Notes under the pieces: model-generated
Database searches by the model: none
Told to the model about the DNA's origin: nothing
The model's input: the letters and a program-made list of their open reading frames with translations, nothing else
Translations under genes and position numbers: made by a program
Shown here: positions 36,995 to 46,601 of the stretch, piece after piece
Layout of the letters: each line of letters begins with the position of its first letter
How positions within the stretch are numbered: the first letter of the stretch is position 1
Source: Purshia tridentata
Taxonomy: Eukaryota; Streptophyta; Magnoliopsida; Rosales; Rosaceae
Direction of reading: 5' to 3'
DNA: 64,000 bases
Assembly: GCA_003254885.1 (NCBI GenBank)
Contig: QANT01007259.1
Coordinates: 1-64,000 of the forward strand

Positions 36995-37468
36995 TCAATC
37001 CAGCTCATACTCATCGATATCGGACAACCCTTCAAAGAAAGTAAGCAAAGTATCACTGGCATCTAATATCAAGAATTCTTGAAAGTTAGGAATGGGACCA
37101 GGCACCTCGAAAACAGCTATGTTTTTGTTGGTCATTGACTCATCATGATCAACTTTTCTACTTCTATCAACTGCTAGATTCAATTCTTCGTCTCTCGAAG
37201 ACTCAGTGGCATCTGGGTCCGAAGCACATACTTTTTTGAACCTTGGGTTCAATATCATTTGGTGCTGTCTCTTCATTCTTCTGGGTTGTGAGACTGAGAG
37301 TGTTGGTGTAAGGCTTTTGTTGTGGGCCTTCTTGCCCTTGTTGGTGGCATTGTATTTGTTGGGGGCTTCGAGAGCAAGGACAACTGGTTTCAGCTTGTGT
37401 GATGTTTCTCTTGTTCTTGGTCGTCTTGGAACAGAAGAACCCGCCATGCTAGTTGTAGTAGTAGTCAT
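36995..37468 (-). CDS. Small protein of unknown function
   Basis: Single exon, 157 residues from ATG at 37468 (MTTTTTSMAGSS). A further in-frame ATG at 37447 would give a start at MAGSSVPRRP. The N-terminal half is very basic (PRRPRTRETSHKLKP; QPRRMKRQHQ) and could act as a nuclear signal. The C-terminal half is acidic and ends FFEGLSDIDEYELD, with VFEVPGPIPNFQEFLIL before it. A TATA-like TATATAAT on the minus strand near 37503-37510 sits at a fitting distance upstream of the first ATG. I do not recognise the family. The basic-then-acidic layout would suit a small nuclear regulator, but that is speculation. Confidence 0.6.
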   Translation of the reverse strand: MTTTTTSMAGSSVPRRPRTRETSHKLKPVVLALEAPNKYNATNKGKKAHNKSLTPTLSVSQPRRMKRQHQMILNPRFKKVCASDPDATESSRDEELNLAVDRSRKVDHDESMTNKNIAVFEVPGPIPNFQEFLILDASDTLLTFFEGLSDIDEYELD

Positions 37469-37691
37469 ATGATTCACCTTCGATTGGCTAACTAGTGTGA
37501 TATTATATAGATTCTAATCTATGATCAAGAATGGAGAGTTTGGCAATCTTCCCCATTTAATGTTTACTTTCCATAAAGAATAAGGAAAAATATGGAAACC
37601 ACTTAATTTCACATTATCACATAACATTCCTTGCACTCGAAGAAAAAAAAAATTGAGATATTGACACCAAAAAGAAAAAAGAAAAAAGAGA

Positions 37692-38291
37692 GATGCAGAG
37701 GTCGGTTTTAATTGGTTTGGAAAATAGAAAGATGCAATTCAAATATTAATATTACCCAATAGCTTTTGATCAAGGACAAATGGACAAGTTTTGCAATGTG
37801 GTGATTTGATTTGATTTGATACTGGGCATGAACTGGCCTATTTATGAATTGCAAGTTTGCAACAGAACTTGCCTCTTGAAAACTTAAATGAAAATCAAGA
37901 TTCTTCAGGATCATGGGTTTTCACCTGACATTATATAAGTAAATTTAACTTATGAAACTGTGAAAGAATGTTTGTTGACAAAACAAGTCTCTTTCAAATG
38001 CAGAGGCCAATTATAATATCCTATGTTTTAATTTATATGGCAAATAGAAAGATGCAAATCAAGACTACTGACTACATATTAATATTCCCCAATAGGAATA
38101 GTTTTTTATTATTTGAAAGGGCAACTTTTGCACTGGGGGGTGTATTGATTTGATTTGACACTGGGAATAAACTTGCTTCTTTAAAATTTATATGAAAATC
38201 AAGATTCTTCAGGATCATGGGTTTTCATCTGACATCTTGTAAGTAATTATAACATTATGATACTGTAAAACAATTTTTGTTAACAAACAAG
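37692..38291. repeat. Degenerate tandem duplication of about 306 bp
   Basis: Two related stretches start at 'atgcagagg' at 37692 and 37998, an offset of 306 bases. They share 'aaatagaaagatgcaa', 'ttgatttgatttga.actggg', and a nearly perfect block 'atgaaaatcaagattcttcaggatcatgggttttca'. The copies differ by several small insertions. The 3' block is better preserved than the rest. It lies between the unknown gene's promoter and the SPC22/23 gene's 3' end. Confidence 0.85.
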
Positions 38292-38551
38292 TGGCTTCCA
38301 GTCCAAATCCAAATGTTGGGGGTGCCCTGGGGATTATAAAGGCTATGGACTGCAAGACAGTGTACTACTCCAAGGCAAGAATTAGTAACCAAGTTTACTG
38401 AATCCAAAAATCTGAGCAAATCTCTTTTAATTTTCTTATCAGAAGTAAAGCCTTCTCTGTTTCTTCTAAGTCTCTAATTTCGATAACCTTTTATATCCTC
38501 TAGTTAGGAGAGGCTAAAGCTACAGAAACAAGATACACAACACAATAAAAC
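38292..38551. other. 3' flank of SPC22/23
   Basis: Short AT-rich stretch after the 306-bp duplication, probably mostly SPC22/23 3' UTR. Nothing else is seen. Confidence 0.5.
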
Positions 38552-40382
38552 CTATCTATATTCCTGTGGCAAGCGATATCCAGACATGACTATCTTGTCA
38601 GCAAACATTTTTCCCGTCTTGGGCATTACGTGCCAGTGCAATGTCAAGTTGAATTCTTTACCCCGGAGATTGTTCCCCTACACAAGAAAGACGAATTATA
38701 AACATAGTCAATCTTCGGCGAGGCAAGAAACAGAGATGAAAAGAATGAAAGGAACTCTTCATGAAGATAGCATGCATACCTGATCAATAAAACGGTACTT
38801 GTTTGAAGTCTGAAACGAAAACTTTGCATGCTCTTTGGAAGGTATGATACCATCCCAAAGAGAGATCTGTAAAATTGAGTAAAGTTTTAAGCAAAAGACT
38901 TAGTTTTTAAGCACTGCTGAAGTCAACAAGGCCTAGATATACAACAGAGTGAGAGAGAAATCCAATTGCTAAGGAAAAACCAAAACATATATATAACCAG
39001 AAATACAATTGAAATCATTATAACTAAAAAAACATATGTGTAGCCAGATCCTAGTAGCTTACCTGATTCAATGAGTTCTTTGAGGTTCCATACTCAGCCG
39101 CTAGAAAAACAAAAACCTGTCATGCATTGCAAGATAAAAATAAAAGGGATCAGCTTCCAATTTATGTAACATAACGACATGACTAGCTGGAAATCAGAAG
39201 ATGGTTCAAATTCGTCTTACTGTGTTTTGCATAACTTAAATTTCACTAGACACTCCAACAACAATGCAGCAGAACATATGATAACAATGACAGTTTCTCA
39301 ATGGAAATAAAATAGTTTTTCACCTATGATACTTACTATTAATCTTCAGGCCACGATTATCATTAAAACTCCCTCATAGTACATACTCAAAAAACCCACT
39401 TATGTACCAAATACTACTTAAAGCACAAATAGATGCACTCAAATAACGTAGGTGACTAAAAATTCGAGCTAACACACACACACACACACAATTTGTAAAA
39501 TGGCAAACCTGCTTCGTGTTCCATGTAAACAATGATTGTAAGTCTGCTGATATATTCATAGTCATGCTGACCTGCATAAAATGAAAATCAATTTAGTTCC
39601 TATCAAAATGTGATTTTTTCCACACAATCAATCTTGATTTTTCAATCATCACTTAATATTTAATTAGCTATAAATAGATAACCAATTAACTCACATCAAT
39701 GTCCAAGATCGCAAATTACCATTTTATATTTTATCTTCAACACACGAAAATGCACACCCAGAACAAAGAAAACAAATTATGCACTGACACTAGAGCACAA
39801 AACTGTGAAATTTCACTACTTTGCTCCAACATCTGCATACCTATACGTACCTACGTGCATAAATGCATACACATTGACATTTTCTAAAGAAAATAAATCC
39901 CAAAGTGGTAATCTTTAAACTAAATTTAGAACACACAAGTAATAAACCCCAAAGTGGCAATCTTTAAACCATTCGATGAGTTCAGATAATCCAAAATCAA
40001 AGAAAACCCATTTAAGCATATAAATTGAAATTACATTCAAAGAAAATTTCACATATAACCCACCAAAATAAAGATTACAAAATCGCAATTTACCTCGTCG
40101 TTCCCATTTGGTTGCTTCTGGAACCAATTGATGTTCAGCACCTAAAAAGACCCAATATACAAAATCATAAATAAAATCCAACTGGGTATTTCAATTCAAA
40201 CCAAAATTCAAAATACTTGAATCCTAGATCTACCCAATAAATCATAAAAGGACCACCTGGACTTGGGAAGTGGGAGAGGGGTGGTTGAGATTATCGGAGA
40301 GAGAGGCCATGGCACACATGAGGGCCAAAATTGTGACTGCAAAGGTCAGCAAAGCATTGGCTCTGTACCCAAACGAATGCAT
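38552..40382 (-). CDS. SPCS3: Signal peptidase complex subunit 3 (SPC22/23)
   Basis: A single-pass ER membrane subunit of the signal peptidase complex, which cleaves signal peptides from secretory proteins; this subunit supports the catalytic SEC11 chain. Six exons (minus): 40257-40382, 40094-40141, 39509-39571, 39063-39116, 38780-38866 and 38552-38677; all phase 0, total 504 nt, 167 residues, the usual plant length. The N-terminus [19 protein letters not shown] leads into a membrane segment at about residues 10-30. Family blocks visible include [34 protein letters not shown] and [17 protein letters not shown]. The glycosylation-type sites NIS and NLT lie in the lumenal part. In Arabidopsis one copy (At3g05230) is near ERCC1 and a HIPP gene, the other (At5g27430) is near MVK, matching this window. 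Confidence 0.95.
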
Positions 40383-41148
40383 TTTCTTCCTTTCTTGCTC
40401 TTGGGCTGTGTTTTCTGCTTGTTCTGGTTTTGGTCCGAGAAAGAAAAATGCGTGTTCTTTTGGGGTTTGAAGGAACGAAGACTCACTTGGGAGATTTTTG
40501 TTTGTTTGTACTTACAATAATAAAAAAACAGCACACAGAGAGTAAAGGCTCTGTATGTGTCACTTTGGCTCCATACTGTTCAGTCATTGGACAACACACG
40601 TAGGTGGGCCCCACCATTTTGCTTACGTGGCTGTACTATGTGCATTTCTTTCTTTTTATTTTATTTTTTTATTTGGTCTCTCTTTTGTTCTTTTATCACT
40701 GCACTGAAAAAGAAGAAATGAAAACCATGAGAAATTTTTTGTTTTTTTGAGTTTAGAAGTTGCTTATACAACAATGGATTACTTGCCATTTTCCCATATG
40801 GTTTTCCGTTTTTATATTTATAAATAAGTTATATTCATAACATTCTCTATATTTTTATCACCAGTTATTCAAGCAAAAAGAATAACAATCAAAAATCAAA
40901 ATTGGCTCTTTGGGCTCTGAAAGACTGCTTTTTTTTCTCCGTTAAATATTATAGGGTGAAAAATAGTCTTAACCGATTTGAGTATGTCATGCATGGAGTA
41001 CTGAACTTAGGAAATTAATTAACATCACACAAACAGTTTTATTCATTTCTGTAGTCACCTTATTTGAGACTACATTATGCTCTACATATTCTATTTATTT
41101 GATATTTAACATTCACAAACACCTCTTCTCTCACAAAGTCCTCACAAT
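40383..41148. other. SPC22/23 promoter and 3' flank of the TAXI-like gene
   Basis: Contains the SPC22/23 leader and promoter to about 40650 and an AT-rich stretch beyond. No gene is seen. Confidence 0.5.
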
Positions 41149-42516
41149 CTATGGAGTGGAGGTGAAGTTGAAGTTGGCACAATTAGTCCTTCGAGAAAGC
41201 AGGGAGCTAAAGCCCAACCTGGAGTTAGCCAAGTCCAATTGGATCAGATTATCCTCCAACTGGTGTGACCCAATCACAATCGGAGACCTGGGCCTGAGCC
41301 CACCATCCAGAAGGCCCAAACACATCACCCCTGGACGGGCCTGAACCATTGCATTAGCCCCAGAGATCCTCCACACAACTTTTCGGTTGGGGTCTAGCAC
41401 AAGGTCTATGCTCGGAATCGCAGGGCCCACCTTGCTATAAGGCAATCGATTCGAGTTGAAACACACTCCGAATGGCGCCACGGGTCCCACTTGGGGCACC
41501 TTGGACAGCTCGTTGATGAAGAGCTGACTGAGTGCCCTGAAAATGGTGTGTTCAACAATGGTGTAGGGATACTTGGACAGCTCGTTGATGAAGAGCTGAC
41601 TGAGTGTCCTGAAAATGGTGTGTTCAACAATGGTGTAGGGATTTGTGGTGCTGATCATTGCGGTGCCAAAACGAGGTGTCGTACTTGGTGGACGCAATAG
41701 AGCATTGTTGATTGGAACGACCTTGTTGTTGATCTTTATTGATTGGACGTTGATGTAGTACTCTCCTTGCTGGCCTATGGTAAGTGGGGTGTAGGTGAGC
41801 TGGCGCGACACGTCAACTCCCGGGTTTAGGAGGTAGGGCCCATCTCCGAAGAAAATGACACCGTTGACACCGGGGGAGGAGGTGAGGCACACGGCGAGTC
41901 TTGGTGGGAAACCAAAGTGAGAAGCTAGCTGGTATGGTAGGGATATTGGGCTATGGCCAAGCCCAGCAACTCCTTGAACGTTTCTTGGCAACCCTTTTTG
42001 CAAAAGCACAGAAGGTGCACATCCAAAGAGAAATTGTGGGTGAGTGACCATTGGGCCTGGGCTTGAGCCTTGGGTTGTTTGGATTGAGAGTATATCCTCT
42101 GCTAGCTCACCCATGGCACTTTGGTGGGTCACTGGGTTCATGGTCATGAGCCCACAAGCGTTGTTGTGGCAGCCTGGTCCAGATTTGCTTGAGCAGGTTC
42201 GGCAGTAGTTGCTGTTGGCTCTGGAGCACTGGGTTGAGTGGCAACGAGGGGCATTGTAGCTTGACGCCAAGTGTTGGTTCTCACAATTGACCCATAAGTA
42301 CTTCCCATTTATGTCAATCACAACGGGGACCTTCAATGAAGGGGTTCTTTTGAAAATTTGGGCCACATGGAGATTGGTTGCCCTATCTTTCTGCACAGGC
42401 ACAACAAGCTTTTTGGGCCTGATGGGGGTTTGGGTTTGTGTGTTGGATGCTGAGGATATGAGAATGAGAAGGGCTAAAAAGAGCAAGAACAGAAGATTGT
42501 GAAGGAAAGAAGCCAT
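41149..42516 (-). CDS. TAXI/EDGP-like aspartic protease homologue (probable xylanase/glucanase inhibitor-like)
   Basis: Single exon, 455 residues, typical of the intronless group around basic 7S globulin, EDGP and wheat TAXI-I, secreted apoplastic proteins of pepsin fold that often inhibit microbial xylanase or endoglucanase rather than cut proteins. A signal peptide covers about residues 1-23. The first active-site region reads VVIDINGKYLWVNC, where a protease would have D-T/S-G, and the second reads ISTTNPYT, which lacks the Asp entirely; both suggest no protease activity. Cysteine-rich CHSTQC, CRTCSS and CHNNACG segments match the family. An in-frame 72-bp tandem duplication doubles the segment TIVEHTIF-R-x-LSQLFINELSK just after the second site. 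The 455-residue length exceeds the family norm partly for that reason. Confidence 0.88.
   Translation of the reverse strand: MASFLHNLLFLLFLALLILISSASNTQTQTPIRPKKLVVPVQKDRATNLHVAQIFKRTPSLKVPVVIDINGKYLWVNCENQHLASSYNAPRCHSTQCSRANSNYCRTCSSKSGPGCHNNACGLMTMNPVTHQSAMGELAEDILSIQTTQGSSPGPMVTHPQFLFGCAPSVLLQKGLPRNVQGVAGLGHSPISLPYQLASHFGFPPRLAVCLTSSPGVNGVIFFGDGPYLLNPGVDVSRQLTYTPLTIGQQGEYYINVQSIKINNKVVPINNALLRPPSTTPRFGTAMISTTNPYTIVEHTIFRTLSQLFINELSKYPYTIVEHTIFRALSQLFINELSKVPQVGPVAPFGVCFNSNRLPYSKVGPAIPSIDLVLDPNRKVVWRISGANAMVQARPGVMCLGLLDGGLRPRSPIVIGSHQLEDNLIQLDLANSRLGFSSLLSRRTNCANFNFTSTP
41503..41646. repeat. 72-bp in-frame tandem duplication inside the TAXI-like gene
   Basis: Copies at 41503-41574 and 41575-41646 match at all but one of the first 68 bases, so the event is recent. 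It adds 24 codons and keeps the frame. In the protein it repeats a helix-like segment (YTIVEHTIFR, then LSQLFINELSK) directly after the degenerate second active-site region, with one Thr/Ala difference between copies. Confidence 0.95.
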
Positions 42517-44468
42517 GGATGATAAGAGTTGGAACTGAACAAGCTAGGTACAGGAAATGGGGTTGCTTGGTAAAGGGTTAGTGAGCATTGCTTGCAATTT
42601 ATAGAGGAGGTGTTACTAAATTAGGGTAGGGTCTAGATCATTATGGACATGGATATGGACATTTTAGGTTTTGGCATTGTTCATGAGGGGATGTTTTTGG
42701 TTTTTGGTAGGCCATTTTGCAGTTTTTGTGACGATATGGTTCACATGCCAAGTTTGGGTGAGGAAGAGCAAAATATGAGCATAAAGTTGATAAGAAAACA
42801 AAGAGTTGGTGAGTGTGTAGGGGTACTTGGCAGTGAAGAAGGACTTCAATAGCTGCACCAGCCATGCATTAGCTTCTGGTTTAAGCAACAAACAAACAAG
42901 TGTATCATTAGCTCAATATATTGGGCCTCATGGGCTTGGAAACACTTGACACCCGGCTTGCTTAGCATCTTCAAGTTGAAGGCAAACCAAACAACAATCC
43001 ACTTCTTGTAATGGTAAACTGACACATACTATGCTAACAAGGTTCATTATTATCAGTAATTTAAAGCCAAGTAAATGCAGAAAATGGATGGTCATTTTAT
43101 ACCAACTGATATTCAGTAACAACTTTGTACTCATTTAAAAATAAAACGTCCAGCAGTTTCAGATATATTGTTCAAAATAATGATGCGAGTTGTAAATTGA
43201 ACTTCATTTCTCTTTTGTTTTGTAAGAGATCTTCATAGTTATTATTTTATTTTATTTTTGGCCAAAGATCTTCATAGTTATTAATTGTTAAACTTATTAG
43301 GGAAATTCTAAAAGGACCCAATCTTTTGATTAGTAAACCCTACAAATTTTATTTTTTCATATTTGTCCATATTTTCTTTTTATGATCACATACCCCACCC
43401 ACTAACAAATTGTATACTGCCATTAAAGCCACATTTTTTAAACCTTCGGGAATGAAAAAAAAAAAAAGAAGTTCTTACTAACAACTAACAAAGGAGGTGG
43501 CTAAGGCGAATGTGCCCAACCCTTTCTCTCGGGTTCGAAGTCCACTACAACAAAAAAAAAAAAAAGAAAAAAAAAAGGAGGTTCTGAATAACAATGGGTG
43601 AGATAAGGATTATAATTAATTAATCTAAAATTGGATTTCCGATCAATGTAATAAAAAAATTTATAAGAATTAGAATGAGTTATGGATTTAAATAGGATTC
43701 AATCTTATTCTAATTGATTCTTTTACAATACCATGTTGGCGAAACTCCTAACCCACTCACATAAAAATATTATGAATCTATCATCTATCATGCAGCCAAT
43801 TCAGAGTGCATTAAATTCTTAGTGCATTGGAGCGACCCTATCCCAATCTACCACAAAAAAATTGAACCACGTTTTCCAACCTTTCCAAACCCAATGGTGG
43901 TGAGTCGTGACTGACTGGTGAGGAATGGAAGTCAAAAGGTGGCACAAGTTGGACCTAATAATTTGAACAGATAGAGATTGATGCATTAAATATATGTCCC
44001 AGTTGAATCCCACACATAATGCATCATTGAACAAAGTGCCTACCCTCCAAACCCCATAATATCATAATGATCCACAATGTAACGGTGACTCCATGAGAAT
44101 CATAACCTCAATATTTAAATGAGACCCTCATCAAACAAATTGATTAAACAAATCATCAGTGGCTTTTCCAAATTGATGAGGACGTAGTCAATGAGACAGT
44201 CACTGATTCACTGGTTTGGTGTTATGCATAAATATCAGATTGGAGGATGAAAGGATAAAATTACTTTAAACCCTCATATAAAATAAAAGAGTGAACTCAT
44301 TAACATCTTAAGATTAAGAATATATTTGTAAAGCTAGAATTGTTCCAACTATAGAAATTTCCTACCATGTAACATAAGATATGGTACTTCAAGCCTTGCA
44401 TTAGCACCAGGAGACATTAAATGTTACAATACAAGCACAAAAATGACAGAAATTCTAGCTAGCAATTT
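42517..44468. other. TAXI-like promoter, SINE and AT-rich DNA
   Basis: The TAXI-like gene's promoter and leader lie at the left. Short plus-strand frames near 42643-42852 look accidental. A SINE-like element is at 43489-43578. An imperfect inverted pair, 'gaattagaatgag' and 'cttattctaattgattc', lies near 43666-43720 but lacks target-site repeats. The right end is the HIPP gene's 3' flank. Confidence 0.45.
43489..43578 (+). mobile_element. tRNA-derived SINE
   Basis: A box-A-like TGGCTAAGGCGA at about 43498 and a box-B-like GGTTCGAAGTC at about 43532 lie in tRNA-like order, followed by 'cactacaac' and an A-rich tail with one G interruption (43550-43576). This is the build of a plant tRNA-derived SINE of about 60 bp body plus tail. 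The gap between the boxes is shorter than in a tRNA. I could not define clean target-site duplications. Confidence 0.45.
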
Positions 44469-46601
44469 TTACATGACACTGCAACTATTGGCATTCTCAT
44501 CACTGAAAAAGTGAGTGTAAGGATCAGAAGGTGTTGATGATGGCATTGGATGAGGAGGCATGTAATTCATGGGGGGCTGTGGTCTTGCATACATCATCGG
44601 TTGGAACATATCACTGCCCCCATTTGCTCTTTGTTGATTCATCATCATGGCCATGTATTGTTGTTGCTGCAGCTGCTGCTGCTGTTGCTGGTTATAAGGG
44701 TTGCCACTGGGCCCCATCCCTTGATAATATCCACCGTTCATCATTGCTGGTGCAGGTAGTCCTTGTACTGCTGGAAAGTTACCCATCTGACCCATTGGAT
44801 AGTTACCCATTGGTCCCATCTGACCCACATTCTCACCACCACGGCCCATTTGCCCCATCTGCCTCATTTGGCCCATTTGACCCATCTGACCCATATGGCC
44901 CATTTGACCCTTTTGGCCCATTTGATGCATATCTCCACCATTGCCGCCGCCGCCGCCGCCACCACCACCGCCGTTACCTTTGCCTCCATTGCCTCCCCCT
45001 TTGCCTCCTTTGCCTCCCTTGCCTCCTTTGGTATCTTTGCTATGATTGATGACATCAATATCATGGTACCCATTTTTCACTTTGTTACTTTCATGGCCCA
45101 CATCCTGTTTGGCTCCACCTTTTTTCCCTCCATTGCCATTATTTCCTCCACCACCATTATTGGCACCACTAGTACCATCCCTTCCTTTACTAGTACTTCT
45201 ACTGAGCCATCCTAGCAACCCACCTCCCTTTTTCCCACCATTTTTATCTTTACCATCTTGTTTCTTGCTATTTCCACCATTTTTATCTTTACCACCACCA
45301 CCTTTCTTTCCTTCCTTACCATCCTTGCCACTCTTCTTTTCCTTGTTGCCACTCATACCCTTCACTTTCAAGGGGAAATCAATAACCTCACCTTTCTTGG
45401 AATGCCCTCCCCCACCACCACCGAACTTCTTGTCGTTCATAGCATGCATATTGATCATTCCACTGGGCCCATGTGGCCCATGGCCATTAGGCCCATTACC
45501 CATGATTGGCATCATCTTTCCATAAGGCCCTTGTGGCCCATTACCCATAATAGGCATCATCTTCCCATAGGGCCCTTGTGGCCCATTTCCCTTACCCATA
45601 GCAGGAGGCATCATCTTGTTGGGCATCTGATGGCCATGATTAAACTCTTCATCATCATCATTATAATCATCATCAAACTCATCATCAAACTCATCGTCAA
45701 ATTCATCATCAAATTCATCAAACTCACCATCACTGACATCAAATTCATCCTCGGGCAAACTGAACTTGACAGATTTCTGGTCTTTGGGGGGAATCTTCAT
45801 GCCTTTAGCCCCTTTCATTTGTTGTTGTAGTTGTAGTTGTTGTAGCTGTTGTTGTAATTGTTGTTGTTGTTGTTGTTGGCCACCCTTTGGTTGGTCCTTT
45901 CCACCCTTCTGAGACTGGTTGTTGTCTTTGCCACCTTTGCCATTATTCTCAATAGGCATCGTGTTCTTGAACTGGTTATTGAGTTGGGGTTGACTGTAGT
46001 TTGACCCCTTTTGGCCTCCCCATAGTTCTGCATGTTTCCCTGACTTTTCAAGCTTCTTAATAAGTTTGGCTGGATCTACATTCCCTGTCACAGTCACCTT
46101 ACCTTGCTCTGCATCTATAGTGGTAGTATACACACCTACACAAAGACCATTTCAATTTCAGAAAATCAGTGAAAAACAACTTGCTCCATCACTAAATTAA
46201 TACACCCATTGACATTTACAACATTAGAGTAAAAAATAGTAAATAACACAAACTATTTGTATGGTAAAATTAATGACAAAAATGAATCAAATTTTTTGGG
46301 TAAGATATATGGTAGCAAAATAAAGGAACATACCATCAATTTTCTGCAACAATTTCTTTACTTTCTGCTTACAGCCATCACAGTGAATATTCACTCTGAG
46401 AACACAACTCTGCAAGTGAAAGCAACCCCAAACAAACCAAATTAAACTGAGTTACTTGCTACATATTAGGATACAAAATTTAGAGCCTATATACAGAGGA
46501 ATGAAAATGGTCCTGAACTAAACAGCTTGGTTTGAGAACATTATAAAATGAAAATAGTTAAAAGGGTGTACCTGAAGCTTCATGAACTCTTGCTTGTTCA
46601 T
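44469..46601 (-). CDS. Heavy-metal-associated isoprenylated plant protein (HIPP34-like)
   Basis: Three exons (minus): 46572-46601, 46334-46409 and 44469-46135; total 1773 nt, 590 residues. An N-terminal HMA domain of about 70 residues carries the metal-binding CxxC in HCDGCKQKV; its beta-strand [18 protein letters not shown] follows. The protein ends CSVM, a CaaX box for farnesylation or geranylgeranylation. Between lies about 500 residues of low complexity: Gln runs, an acidic block of repeated DEFDD at about residues 150-190, [15 protein letters not shown] repeats, Lys/Gly-rich stretches and MGQMGQ repeats. Such proteins bind metals or act as membrane-tethered regulators in stress responses. 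The Arabidopsis gene At3g05220, also a long Gly-rich HIPP, sits next to ERCC1 and SPC22/23, as here. Intact frame. Confidence 0.92.

Noticed and set aside
43666-43720. Possible MITE with inverted ends near 43.7 kb
   Set aside because: The arms match imperfectly and no target-site duplication was found.
45046-45830. Long plus-strand open frames opposite the HIPP gene (up to 190 codons)
   Set aside because: They are shadows of the low-complexity HIPP repeats read on the opposite strand; the HIPP frame has conserved exons, an HMA domain and a CaaX end.
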